Virus record (IMG/VR): IMGVR_UViG_3300010392_000309
Span: 1 to 30,946 of that record
Source: a virus
DNA length: 30,946 nucleotides
Strand: one strand, 5' to 3'
Shown: piece after piece, positions 13,142 to 21,626 of the stretch
Layout: every line of letters begins with the position of its first letter
Numbering within the stretch: position 1 is the first letter of the stretch
Made by a program: the position numbers and the translations under genes
The notes under the pieces: model-generated
Told to the model about the DNA's origin: nothing
Database searches by the model: none
The model's input: only the letters and a program-made list of their open reading frames with translations

Positions 13142-14269
13142 ATGGCTGATTTAACTGATGAGGAAGCGTCACAGTATGTAAAGATCACAGGTGGTGATGA
13201 GATATATACTGCTGATGTCACTCTGGATGATGGCAAAAGAAAACTACACACACTGTCTACAGTAAGCGTAGGTGTGGGCTTAGGGAGAGATCCTATCCCA
13301 GACACTTACTTTACTTTAGATGCTGCTGGCGCTATCGGAGATACAGTTAGAATACAAATTGCGGGCACATCAAATGATAGTACGTCTCCTGACAGGGATG
13401 TCCCAGCGGTAGATTATACCTATACACTGGTGGCAGAAGATGTTGGCGATGAGATTAAATTAGCTCAAAATATAGTTTTAGGATTAAATGCAGATGTTAA
13501 TTTTGGCCTAGCGTTATTAGAATCTGCTCATGTTAATGATACAAGGGCAATAGTACATATATCATCTACTGGCTTTTCTTTAGAGGGTGAGTTTTTAGAG
13601 CGCTCTAATGCTTTGGATGTCCAAGTAACGCCAACTGGTACTACGCTAACTACTTTAGCTTTTGATACTTTAATTGCAAGGGCTAAGCAGACAACTTTAT
13701 CAAGAGATCCTAACAATCCACATAGAGCTGGTATTTTAGGTATATCTGGTAACATTGTAGTGAGTGCTCAGGAGGTTGATAACCTAATTGAGGAGTTTGC
13801 AACTGCTACTGGTCCAATTACTGATTTAACAGTGGATGGCTCTGTTACACCAGTTGTATTTAGTGTTTATGCTAACTCTGCAGGTGGTGGTGACAAGGTT
13901 TTAGATTCAATTACTATGTATGGCACAGATACAAACATTAAAGTTGGTGAATTTAACTTTTTGGGCAACAACTCCCCTCTAACAAATGGGATTCTTATAG
14001 AAACATTAATAGATGGTGTGTTGGGTACATTCAGGGTTTTAAAGTCTACTAATGATGTGTTGGCAAGAATGTCCTCTGGTCCTAGTGATAATAAAATTAT
14101 TAATCAGTCTGGTGGTGATTACATCCAGGCAATTTTCTCGTTAGTTGAGAAGAACTTACAGGTCGTATTATCAGAAGGCACTACAGATGAGGTTAGGGTT
14201 ACAGTTCAGGATGATGTAACTCAAGTAACGGATTTATTTGTTAAAGTAGAAGGATTTTTGAGGGACTAA
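13142..14269 (+). CDS. Virion structural protein, unknown
   Basis: A 375-residue protein rich in Thr, Val, Asp and Gly with long beta-strand patterning, no Cys, no signal peptide and no enzyme motif. The start MADLTDEEASQYVKI is followed by repeated beta segments (SVGVGLGRDPIPDTYFTL; TTLTTLAFDTLIARAKQT). The C-terminal third (KVLDSITMYGTDTNIKVG, then RVTVQDDVTQVTDLFVKVEG) again looks like a beta sandwich. It lies 2 bp after the previous gene and overlaps the next by one base. Head fibre or decoration protein is the best guess. Confidence 0.5.
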   Translation: MADLTDEEASQYVKITGGDEIYTADVTLDDGKRKLHTLSTVSVGVGLGRDPIPDTYFTLDAAGAIGDTVRIQIAGTSNDSTSPDRDVPAVDYTYTLVAEDVGDEIKLAQNIVLGLNADVNFGLALLESAHVNDTRAIVHISSTGFSLEGEFLERSNALDVQVTPTGTTLTTLAFDTLIARAKQTTLSRDPNNPHRAGILGISGNIVVSAQEVDNLIEEFATATGPITDLTVDGSVTPVVFSVYANSAGGGDKVLDSITMYGTDTNIKVGEFNFLGNNSPLTNGILIETLIDGVLGTFRVLKSTNDVLARMSSGPSDNKIINQSGGDYIQAIFSLVEKNLQVVLSEGTTDEVRVTVQDDVTQVTDLFVKVEGFLRD

Positions 14270-14598
14270 TGGCAGATATAGAATTAAAAGTTAGCCAAAA
14301 AGTATTAGCAGGTGAGAAGACTGCAGACTCTTATGTTGTTCCTAGTGGTGATAATGCTTTAATTTATTACTTTGAGGGATCAGCTCCTGATAGTCCGTTG
14401 ACTGTTGTTCGCTTGGTTTGGGATTTTGGCGGCGTTGGTGAGGAGGACCTTTGGGTGCTTCAGAGGCAAGGGATAATGCCTAATAGGGAGTTTTCTACAA
14501 AAGTTATTGGTGATGGTGTCAAAAAGTTGGCTGTTGTCTGTGATAACGGATGCACATCTGATTACTATTTTAATGCTTTCGCAAAGGTTAAGGTTTAA
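14269..14598 (+). CDS. Small virion-type beta protein
   Basis: A 109-residue beta-rich protein: YVVPSGDNALIYYFEGSAP, VVRLVWDFGG, LAVVCDNGC and FNAFAKVKV are probable strands. It resembles single-domain phage surface proteins in composition, but no family is recognised. Its start overlaps the previous stop (TAATGG), and the next gene starts in its own stop, so it is translated within the structural cluster. Confidence 0.5.
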   Translation: MADIELKVSQKVLAGEKTADSYVVPSGDNALIYYFEGSAPDSPLTVVRLVWDFGGVGEEDLWVLQRQGIMPNREFSTKVIGDGVKKLAVVCDNGCTSDYYFNAFAKVKV

Positions 14599-14897
14599 TG
14601 GCTTTAGAAACAGTTGATTCCAGTCAGAAAAGAAATATTGCAGCAAGAAGATTTAATATACCAAAGGCTCCTTCGATTGGCTCTTTTACTTTACCAGAAA
14701 GAGTTACCGAGTTTATATGTAAAAATGAGGGAGATGTCCCTGTTAGGTTTAATTTTGATAATGATGGGAATACGAATTATTGGGAGTTAGCTCCTGGTGA
14801 AACGCTGCCTGTTGCAATTAAAGTAAACAGCAAGGTTAGTGCAAACGCTACGGCTATTGGCGGGACATCTGTAGTACAATGTATATTTTGGGGATGA
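14598..14897 (+). CDS. Small virion-type beta protein
   Basis: A 99-residue protein: RFNIPKAPSIGSFTLPERV, then a beta segment with NEGDVPVRFNFDNDGNT and WELAPGETLPVAIKV. The acidic-aromatic turn followed by a PGE turn fits an Ig-like or jelly-roll surface domain. It has no identified family. It is tightly linked to neighbours on both sides and probably belongs to the particle. Confidence 0.5.
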   Translation: MALETVDSSQKRNIAARRFNIPKAPSIGSFTLPERVTEFICKNEGDVPVRFNFDNDGNTNYWELAPGETLPVAIKVNSKVSANATAIGGTSVVQCIFWG

Positions 14898-14898
14898 T

Positions 14899-15105
14899 AT
14901 GAAAAAAATAACTTATTATTTTATACCATTAGCGATCTTCTTAATAGCGCTCTATGATTTATATGCATACTTAAATGGTGGTCAAAAGGCCACTATAAGT
15001 TATATTATTATAGAGGAGTGGGCGCATGATTATCCTGCTTTCACTTTTGCAATGGGCTTTGTTTTTGGCCACCTTTTTTGGCCATTGTATAGGGAGAAAA
15101 AATAA
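14899..15105 (+). CDS. Small two-helix membrane protein
   Basis: A 68-residue protein with two predicted membrane segments. One is at residues 5-25 (YYFIPLAIFLIALYDLYAYL), the other near 45-62 (PAFTFAMGFVFGHLFWPLY). A short loop containing GGQKATISY joins them. I recall this pattern (YDxYAY, GGxxATIS, GFxxGHLFW) from phage membrane proteins of unknown role. Two helices and small size permit a holin function, but its place among head-tail genes and the lack of a nearby endolysin argue against calling it one. Confidence 0.6.
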   Translation: MKKITYYFIPLAIFLIALYDLYAYLNGGQKATISYIIIEEWAHDYPAFTFAMGFVFGHLFWPLYREKK

Positions 15106-15812
15106 TGGCTATTTTTCCAAGCTTAGAATTAGAAAAAATAATTCAGACTAATGATAAAACTCGTTTAGACGGCACAAAAAGCTTTAAGACAGTTGATGAG
15201 GCCGATATTACTTTAGTAGAAATAGAGCCAGAGTCAGGTGATGGCTTTATAGATGTAACAGGTTCTACTGCTAAAGATTGGTATTTGGATTGGGAATACT
15301 CAGGGACGAGTAGAACTGTAACTGCTAGCATACGGATAACCACGGATGGTGCCCCAGTCACTCAAACTGCAGACATAGAGGTTATAGTACCTGCAGATGA
15401 TATGCTTTTTAGTTCTGATGCAGAGATTGAGCAGGTAGAGCAGGACATTTTAAAATGGGTTAAGCCTGGTAGGAATAGCTTTTTAAACGTCCACAGAGAG
15501 GCACAGTTTCAGATTCTTGATTGGCTTAACGATAATGGCCATAGGCTAGAGGACGGCTCTAGAATAACCAAGGCTGAGATCCTGGATGATTTAGAAGTAA
15601 AGAAATGGTCAAAGCACCTAGTCTTACAGCTAATTTTTGAGGACCTATCTAATGCAGTGGATGATGTTTTTGATAGAAAAGCTTTGAAATACAGTGCAAA
15701 AGTCCAGACTGCTCAAGATAAGTCTGTCCTGCGTTTTGATTTTGATGCAGATGGTACGCTTGAGGATGGTGAAGGCCTTAACATCCAGACTATATTCATG
15801 GTGAGGAGATAA
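15105..15812 (+). CDS. Probable head-tail connector / neck protein
   Basis: A 235-residue protein of two parts. Residues 1-100 form a beta domain (TLVEIEPESGDGFIDVTGST, RTVTASIRITTDG). Residues 105-235 are helical with an aromatic/basic stretch: KWVKPGRNSFLNVHREAQFQ, LEVKKWSKHLVLQLIFEDLS, FDRKALKY, then FDFDADGTLEDGEG. The second part resembles adaptor proteins below the portal. It precedes the tail-terminator candidate and tail tube, the expected place for a neck gene. Assignment is by position and fold impression. Confidence 0.45.
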   Translation: MAIFPSLELEKIIQTNDKTRLDGTKSFKTVDEADITLVEIEPESGDGFIDVTGSTAKDWYLDWEYSGTSRTVTASIRITTDGAPVTQTADIEVIVPADDMLFSSDAEIEQVEQDILKWVKPGRNSFLNVHREAQFQILDWLNDNGHRLEDGSRITKAEILDDLEVKKWSKHLVLQLIFEDLSNAVDDVFDRKALKYSAKVQTAQDKSVLRFDFDADGTLEDGEGLNIQTIFMVRR

Positions 15813-16231
15813 TGGCATTAACAGATGTTCGTACATATTTTAGAGGCAAACTTGATGCGCTTGGTTACTCCGAGTGGTCAGATGGTTTTAATTCTGAGAA
15901 TATACCACAGAGCCTCCTTGATAAGTCTTATCATTTGGAGATCGGTACGATAACATCGGCCACATCTAGTCATTTAACCTATACATTTTCCTATCCGTTA
16001 ACTGTTAAAATTTTTCTCAAGGGATATGTTGACCCATCTGGGGCCATAGATGATGCTATACTACAGAGTGAAAGTATATTAGCATCTATATTAGATACGG
16101 CATCTAGAGTTGGCTTAGATATTAAAGACGTAATACCAGGGACTGTAGATGTTCTGCAATTTGATGCTAGTAATGATAATGACTTAATTTTACAGATGGA
16201 ATTTATAAGTATAATAATGTGTGTTTTTTAA
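15812..16231 (+). CDS. Probable tail terminator / tail completion protein
   Basis: A 139-residue alpha/beta protein: LTDVRTYFRGKLDALGYSEW, then HLTYTFSYPLTVKIFLKGY, a helix (DAILQSESILASILD) and a terminal strand pair. Size, helix-strand order and position one gene before the tail tube fit the tail terminator family (gpU type) that caps the tail and joins the neck. Sequence identity to known members is not evident, so this is inference. The start overlaps the previous stop (TAATGG). Confidence 0.5.
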   Translation: MALTDVRTYFRGKLDALGYSEWSDGFNSENIPQSLLDKSYHLEIGTITSATSSHLTYTFSYPLTVKIFLKGYVDPSGAIDDAILQSESILASILDTASRVGLDIKDVIPGTVDVLQFDASNDNDLILQMEFISIIMCVF

Positions 16232-16255
16232 TTACAAATAAAAGGAGGCTCAAGA

Positions 16256-17146
16256 ATGAGTAGTTCAGCAAATAACATAGTAATTTCCCCAATGAACATT
16301 TATTGGAGAATTGAATCTGAGGCAGCTTTAGACTTTACAGGTCTAACTGGCGCAGATGTAAAAGGTAAATATATAACGCTAAGCTCGCCTACAACAGATT
16401 ATTATCTGTGGGGAGATGATAGTGTTGAGGCGGATCCAGCTCCTGCAGGAAAAACTGCAATACCTTTTACTGTAGTTGGAGATTCAGACTCTGACACAAC
16501 ACTTGCTGCTGCTGCCCAGGCTGCTATTGATGCAGAGGGTGACTTTGGAGCGTCTGTATCTGGTAAAGTTGTTACTTATACTGCTGCTGCAGTTGGGGAA
16601 GTAACGGATCCTGCAGATGTTGATAGTGGAATTGTTGTTACTGTTTGTAGGCGAGGAAAAGATGTTGATCTTGGACTTTTAGAGGGAGATGTTGAGCCAA
16701 GTCTTGCTCCTGCGAATTTTCAAATTAGCGCTCATCAGACTGGTTTAACAACTTTAGGATTGTTAAATCAAGGTATTGAGACAAATGAGGTTACAACTGT
16801 TTTGCAAGAAACTGGCAGCTCTAAGCTAAAGGAATTTTACAAAATTTGGGGCGGAGCTTTCACTCCTGGTGCAGGGACAGAGGTTTTCGGAGTTGGAACA
16901 GCTGTAATTGGCCAAAACATGCTAATTGAAGCTGCAAGACTTGAAATGCAGCCTGTTAACTCTTTGAGCGGAGATCTAAGTTATAATTATACAATTATGC
17001 TAGCTCTCCCTGTTCCTGAATCTCTTACTTTTTCTGGGGAGAATCCTAGAACATTGAGCGTTTTATGGAGTGGGTTTCCTGATCTTTCAAAAGATTCAAG
17101 AGTGGATTCTGTTCTTATTGGCGATCCTACTCAAACTGGAATTTAA
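16256..17146 (+). CDS. Major tail (tube) protein
   Basis: A 296-residue protein with one of the strongest ribosome-binding sites in the window (AAAAGGAGG before the ATG) and a perfect terminator 11 nt after its stop. Its neighbours are the tail terminator and the frameshifted chaperones. All this fits the abundant tube protein. The sequence begins NIVISPMNIYWRIESEAALD. It continues with a variable, Asp/Ala-rich insert (about 30-140), and ends with FQISAHQTGLTTLGLLNQGI and strand-rich segments typical of tail tube folds. The insert could be an outward-facing domain. Confidence 0.8.
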   Translation: MSSSANNIVISPMNIYWRIESEAALDFTGLTGADVKGKYITLSSPTTDYYLWGDDSVEADPAPAGKTAIPFTVVGDSDSDTTLAAAAQAAIDAEGDFGASVSGKVVTYTAAAVGEVTDPADVDSGIVVTVCRRGKDVDLGLLEGDVEPSLAPANFQISAHQTGLTTLGLLNQGIETNEVTTVLQETGSSKLKEFYKIWGGAFTPGAGTEVFGVGTAVIGQNMLIEAARLEMQPVNSLSGDLSYNYTIMLALPVPESLTFSGENPRTLSVLWSGFPDLSKDSRVDSVLIGDPTQTGI

Positions 17147-17157
17147 TTAAATTTATT

Positions 17158-17183
17158 GGAGAGGGATGATCCCTCTCCTTTTT
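17158..17183 (+). terminator. Intrinsic terminator after the tail tube gene
   Basis: GGAGAGGGA (17158-17166) and TCCCTCTCC (17170-17178) form a perfect 9-bp stem with a TGA loop, followed by five T (17179-17183). Confidence 0.9.
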
Positions 17184-17202
17184 AATAGGGAGTTGTTTTT
17201 TT

Positions 17203-17463
17203 ATGGCGAAGATAGATTTAGGTTCTGATTTAGAATTTGAAGTTAGTTATAACGGAAAAGAATATAAATTAAGAGAGCCTTCACTTGACGATGTTGAGAA
17301 ATATCAAAAATCACAAAAATCAAAAGAAGACGAGGAGTCTTTTGATGATTTAAAAACTTTTATTTGCACACTAGGTATGCCAATTGAAGTTATAAACGCC
17401 ATGGGAATCACTAAAGTAAAAACACTGGCTGACGGTTTGTTGGGTGGTCTTGAAAAAAAGTAG
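17203..17463 (+). CDS. Tail assembly chaperone, short form (gpG-type)
   Basis: An 86-residue protein directly after the tube gene: FEVSYNGKEYKLREPSLDDVEKY is a beta strand pair followed by a helical acidic middle and MGITKVKTLADGLLGGLEKK. The pattern (acidic small protein read before the tape measure, ending at a slippery run) is that of lambda gpG-like chaperones, which coat the tape measure during tail assembly. The stop TAG (17461-17463) immediately follows the heptamer A AAA AAG. GGGAG lies upstream of the ATG. Confidence 0.8.
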   Translation: MAKIDLGSDLEFEVSYNGKEYKLREPSLDDVEKYQKSQKSKEDEESFDDLKTFICTLGMPIEVINAMGITKVKTLADGLLGGLEKK

Positions 17464-17762
17464 ATGGCTTTGCCTATATGAAGGCATTTGTCGCTCATTT
17501 TTACGGATGGTCTGACAATGAAGTTTCAAGGATGAGATATAAATTGTTTTTAGATTATTATAAGGCTGCAAAAATAATAAAAGCTGAGGATGCTCTTCAT
17601 GATTATACTGCATCAATGTATGTAAATTTCAAAAAAGATGCACAAAAAAGAGTTTGGACAGAGGCAAGAAAAGACATCGTAAAATACCAAGAGCGGCCAG
17701 ATAGTGAGAAAAATAAAACATCTAATATTCAAAGAATAATAGAGGCGCAAGGAAATGGCTGA
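17203..17762 (+). CDS. Tail assembly chaperone, -1 frameshift fusion (gpGT-type)
   Basis: Predicted join(17203..17460,17460..17762), 186 residues. A -1 slip on A AAA AAG gives ...LGGLEKK-VDGFAYM and runs into the downstream frame, whose own ATG is at 17478. The T part is helical and aromatic (FVAHFYGWSDNEVSRMRYKL, DYYKAAKII) and ends at TGA 17760-17762, overlapping the tape measure start. Long-tailed phages make a small share of G-T fusion by this mechanism, and the fusion recruits tube subunits. In-frame continuity from slippery site to the second ORF is direct evidence. Separate initiation at 17478 is possible but lacks a ribosome-binding site. Confidence 0.8.
17454..17460 (+). promoter_or_regulatory. 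-1 ribosomal frameshift site A AAA AAG
   Basis: Zero-frame codons are GAA AAA AAG TAG, so the heptamer A AAA AAG is in register for tandem slippage, the same heptamer as in E. coli dnaX. GGGTGGT a few bases upstream could act as a Shine-Dalgarno-like stimulator. A weak hairpin (TGCC 17471-17474 with GGCA 17483-17486) lies downstream, and the zero-frame stop is immediately after. Confidence 0.8.
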
Positions 17763-20700
17763 CGAAAAGATAGTTATTAAAATTGATCTTGACGCTTCAG
17801 ATGTTGAAAATCAATTTAAACAAATAGAGGTATCTGCACAGGGAACAGCAGAAACTGTTGAGAAATCTTTCTCTACTACCATTGGCGATAGAATAGACAG
17901 CATAATTAACACTGTTAATAAGCTTGTTAGCGTTGTTGCCATAGGATCAATAGCCTTGAAAGCTTTTGGTTTGGACATTGTTAAGCTATTCAAAAAAATA
18001 GGAATAAACATTGAGCCTGTAATTGAGGCCTTTGTTAAGTTCAGAAACATTATACTTGCAATAATAAAAGACCCTTCTCTGCAGAATTTTAAAAAATTAA
18101 GAAATGAAATATTAGGTCTTTTAAGTAAGCTTGGTCTCTTAAACAATACAACATTGCTTTTTCTTGCAAGGCTTGATGTACTTGGGCCAACGATACTTAA
18201 AATCATAAAATCATCTGAGCTTTTGTCTTCTGTTTTTGACAAGCTAAAATTTGCTGCTGGTGGCGCTTTTGCCATTATTGGTATTGGTGTTAAGAATGTA
18301 AAGGAAATAGTAAGAGTTTCTGGTGGTCTTGCGAATATATTTCTTGGTAATATTAGAAATCTTTTTGGTTTAACTACTGCATTAGCTTCTGTATCTGCAG
18401 GGCTCTTGCTTTTTGGAGAGACTGTTAAAAGATCAAATAATGAGTTTATAAGGTTTTCTGGGATTATTGCGACAACAGCTGGTATTATTATTGGTGGCTT
18501 TGCTGCTGCGCTAGCATTTGCAATTGTAAAAGTTGGTCAGCTTGCCCAGGAAATAGGCTCATCATTAGTTAGAACATTTCAAAGCGCAACAGATAAATTT
18601 ATAAAAGCAAATGAGGGAATAGTTTTATTTACTAAGACTATAGAAAACTTTGACAGAGTAACAAGGGGTGCAGTTGGAACAACAGAGAGCTGGGCCGCTG
18701 AGGTTTCAGAGCTTGGTGAAGTTTTTAATCTCAGTCAATCAAGCTTGCAAAAGGCTGCTGCAGAGATTGTAAACGTTGGTTCTGCTCTTCATTTAAATGA
18801 AAGACAAATGAAGTCCCTTTTAACAATATCAGCAGAGTACGCAAAGATTAACGGAAAGGATGTGTTTGATACCTCTGTTAAGCTAGTTGGTGCTTTGAAT
18901 GGTAACGCACAGGCTGTAACGGCTTTGGGTATTAAGTTAAACGAGGCGGCTACATCTTCATTTGCTCTTAAACGCGGGTTAGCAAGCAACTTTCAAGCGC
19001 TTGGTGATGGTGAAAAAGTTCAGGTAAGGTTCAACAGTCTTGTTGAGCAATACGCAAAAGTTGCAGGTCTTGGCGCTGCAACTGCTGGCACTCTTGCGGA
19101 TCAGAATGAGAAGTTTAGAAATAATGTAGAAAAATTAAATTCAGAACTTGGCGCTGGGGCTGCGATTATTGAAAACAATAATTTAGTGGCAGCAGCGCTT
19201 AATACAGTTTTAAACAATGTTAACTCTACAGTTACTAAGGCTGCTGGATTTTTCGGCGCACTTGGCGCTAGAGTTTTACAGGTAGGCGGATTTTTTCTTG
19301 AATGGTCTTTTAAAATATTCGCAGTGATAAAGGCGTTTAAAGTTCTTGACCTTCTTTTGTCTAGCGATCTAACTAAAACAGCCTTTGGTAAGTCAATCCC
19401 AATTCTTGGGACATCTATAACTGGTCTTATAAGAAAGCTTGCAGGTGCAGAGGTGCAGCTCACTTCTGCCGCTGGAGCATTTCAGGCCTTTAAATTAATT
19501 GTATTAAAAGAAGGAAATAAAATTTCCAAACTTTTATTTGGGATTGGAATAAACGGGCTTACTTTGAGAAGTATATTTACTGGTTTGTTTAAAAACCTAG
19601 CAAAGGGTTTAAAAATAGCCATCCCTCTCTTGTCGCGCCTAACAATTGCTGCAGCTCCATTTTTGCTTAAATTTACTTTAATTGCAGGAATAATAAAGCT
19701 TGTCGTGACAGCTTTTCAGGAGGCAGAAAGACAGACTGGGTTTTTCTCAGAAGCTTTTGCGATATTAAAAAAGGCTGCCACAGAGACAGCATCTGTTTTT
19801 GAGCCATTAAAAACTCTTTTTGGAGAGTTTGGGGTTATAGTTAAAACTGTTGTGGATAAAAGTATAGGGCTTATGGTCGTTTCGCTAAATGGGCTATTGA
19901 GGCTTGTTGGTGCATTAGTAGAAAAAAATCCATTTGGCGCGTTTTCAAAAGAAACAGTTGATAGCTTTAAGTCGTTGAACGCAAGAATTGACAGCTTTAA
20001 TAGCAGATTAATTGCTTCTGGATTTAGCTTTTCAGAGCTTGGAAAAAGAGCACTAGCCTCTAAGGATGATATAAATACATTCATAAGAGAGGTTAGGCCA
20101 GAAGACCTTCAAAGGTTAAGAGAGTCTTTGCAGGACATTGGTAAGTCTGACTTAACATTACTTAAAGAGCAGCTAGATGAAAGACTTGATTTATTAACGA
20201 GATCAAGGGAACAAGAACTTTTAAATGAAAAGGATTTTTTCTTTCTAAAAAATCAAGCTCTTTTAGATTACAACACAAGAAGACAAGAAATTTTAAACAA
20301 ACTTTTTGAGGAGCAAAACAAGGAAGCCATTGCGTTTAGAAAAAACCTAGAGCAAAACGTTTTAGGTGGAATACTAAAAGTGACAGCTACTTCCTTTGAG
20401 GCTCTTGGTGCCGCTCTTGCTGGGGCCAAAACAAATTTTCGAGAATTTGGCAAAGTTATCCTTGGAATTATAGGTGATGTTTTAATTACTATTGGTACTT
20501 CTATCCTTGCAACTGGTAAAGCTATAGAGGCGCTTAAGGCGTCATTAACTACATTCTTTGGTGGCTTTGCTATCATTGCTGGTCTTGCGTTAATTACTCT
20601 TGGTGGTGCTCTTAAGGCTCTTGGCGGTGGTGGGCTTGGTGTGCCAACTCCTGCAAGTGGTGGCGAGGCCGCTGCTGCTCCGCAAACTTTAGTGCCTCCT

Positions 20701-20850
20701 GAAATCGAAGAGCAAGAAAAGCAGACTGCTGTTACGGTAAATGTTGAGGGTGCGGTGTTGGATCCAGTAGGCACTGGTCAGCAAATTGTTGCAATTTTGC
20801 AGGAAACTTTTGATACTAATGGAAGTCAAGTAGTCACTAACGTAGGGTAA
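17755..20850 (+). CDS. Tape measure protein
   Basis: A 1031-residue protein, the second longest in the window, with extended helical content and several hydrophobic segments. These include IIATTAGIIIGGFAAALAFA (about residue 238), a central Gly/Ala-rich stretch, and two near the C-terminus (about 905-960, ITIGTSILATGKAIEAL and FFGGFAIIAGLALITLGG). It begins KIVIKIDLDASDVENQFKQI, the common opening of tape measures. It sets tail length and may enter the host envelope during DNA delivery. No peptidase or lysozyme motif was recognised. It overlaps the chaperone gene by 8 bp. A tail length near 150 nm would follow from the usual 0.15 nm per residue rule. Confidence 0.9.
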   Translation: MADEKIVIKIDLDASDVENQFKQIEVSAQGTAETVEKSFSTTIGDRIDSIINTVNKLVSVVAIGSIALKAFGLDIVKLFKKIGINIEPVIEAFVKFRNIILAIIKDPSLQNFKKLRNEILGLLSKLGLLNNTTLLFLARLDVLGPTILKIIKSSELLSSVFDKLKFAAGGAFAIIGIGVKNVKEIVRVSGGLANIFLGNIRNLFGLTTALASVSAGLLLFGETVKRSNNEFIRFSGIIATTAGIIIGGFAAALAFAIVKVGQLAQEIGSSLVRTFQSATDKFIKANEGIVLFTKTIENFDRVTRGAVGTTESWAAEVSELGEVFNLSQSSLQKAAAEIVNVGSALHLNERQMKSLLTISAEYAKINGKDVFDTSVKLVGALNGNAQAVTALGIKLNEAATSSFALKRGLASNFQALGDGEKVQVRFNSLVEQYAKVAGLGAATAGTLADQNEKFRNNVEKLNSELGAGAAIIENNNLVAAALNTVLNNVNSTVTKAAGFFGALGARVLQVGGFFLEWSFKIFAVIKAFKVLDLLLSSDLTKTAFGKSIPILGTSITGLIRKLAGAEVQLTSAAGAFQAFKLIVLKEGNKISKLLFGIGINGLTLRSIFTGLFKNLAKGLKIAIPLLSRLTIAAAPFLLKFTLIAGIIKLVVTAFQEAERQTGFFSEAFAILKKAATETASVFEPLKTLFGEFGVIVKTVVDKSIGLMVVSLNGLLRLVGALVEKNPFGAFSKETVDSFKSLNARIDSFNSRLIASGFSFSELGKRALASKDDINTFIREVRPEDLQRLRESLQDIGKSDLTLLKEQLDERLDLLTRSREQELLNEKDFFFLKNQALLDYNTRRQEILNKLFEEQNKEAIAFRKNLEQNVLGGILKVTATSFEALGAALAGAKTNFREFGKVILGIIGDVLITIGTSILATGKAIEALKASLTTFFGGFAIIAGLALITLGGALKALGGGGLGVPTPASGGEAAAAPQTLVPPEIEEQEKQTAVTVNVEGAVLDPVGTGQQIVAILQETFDTNGSQVVTNVG

Positions 20851-20852
20851 AG

Positions 20853-21626
20853 ATGGCATTAGGTACATTTAGTAAGTTTTATTTTCTAGATCCAGTCACT
20901 TCTGACAATCAGAATATGAATTTTGATGAGGGCGGCGGAGAGCTTGTGGCTCAAGTTAACGTAGGCTCATATACGCTTACTGATGTGTTGGTGGCAGTTA
21001 AGACTGCATTGGATGTGTCTGGTGGCCAGGAATACACAGTCACTGTTGACAGAGACACAAGGCAGATCACTATTTCTGCCACATCTAATTTTGATTTATT
21101 ATTATCAACTGGCTCCCAGGTAGGGACATCACCATGGCAGCTTCTGGGATTCACACAAGGTGTGGACCTAACTGGGAGCAATTCTTATACAGGTGCAAGT
21201 CCTGCTGGCTCTGAGTATATAACTCAATTCGCTCCACAAAATTATGTAGATCCAGAAAAGAGCCAACAAAGAATTGACGCGGCAGTTAACGAGTCCGCTA
21301 GCGGAGTTATTGAGGTAATATCATTTGGCATTAGAAAAAGAATAGAAATGAATTTAATGTGGATAACAAACATAAAGTCAGACGGCAAGATTATTAGAAA
21401 TAACCCGACCGGAGTCCAGGATGCAGAAACATTACTACAATATATCACAGGGCGTCCTCAGCTTGAATTTATGCCAGATAAAGATGATAGCAATACGTTT
21501 TATGAGGTACAATTAGAAAGAACTCAGGCTGACACAAATGGAGTTGGCTATCTTTTAAAAGAAGAGATCGGGAATAATCTTCCTGGTTATTATCAGACTG
21601 GTTTATTAGTTTTTAGGGTGGTTTAA
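20853..21626 (+). CDS. Distal tail protein (Dit-like)
   Basis: A 257-residue protein directly after the tape measure. The first 110 residues are beta-rich: NMNFDEGGGELVAQVNVGSY, an alanine helix (LTDVLVAVKTALD), then YTVTVDRDTRQITISAT and SPWQLLGF before DLTGSNSYTG. This YT-x-T-hydrophobic-DR-x-TR order recurs in proteins of the tail tip. The C-terminal part (VIEVISFGIRKRIEMNLMWI) may form the ring contact. Position next to tape measure is the main ground for a Dit-type or tail-tip assignment. Confidence 0.5.
   Translation: MALGTFSKFYFLDPVTSDNQNMNFDEGGGELVAQVNVGSYTLTDVLVAVKTALDVSGGQEYTVTVDRDTRQITISATSNFDLLLSTGSQVGTSPWQLLGFTQGVDLTGSNSYTGASPAGSEYITQFAPQNYVDPEKSQQRIDAAVNESASGVIEVISFGIRKRIEMNLMWITNIKSDGKIIRNNPTGVQDAETLLQYITGRPQLEFMPDKDDSNTFYEVQLERTQADTNGVGYLLKEEIGNNLPGYYQTGLLVFRVV

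Noticed and set aside
14899-15105. Firm holin call for the two-helix membrane protein
   Set aside because: Size and topology allow it, but no endolysin or spanin neighbours it and it sits among connector genes.
20268-20774. 168-codon minus-strand frame at the end of the tape measure gene
   Set aside because: It is antisense to the Ala/Gly-rich end of the tape measure, rich in Pro/Ala/Ser, without a ribosome-binding site.
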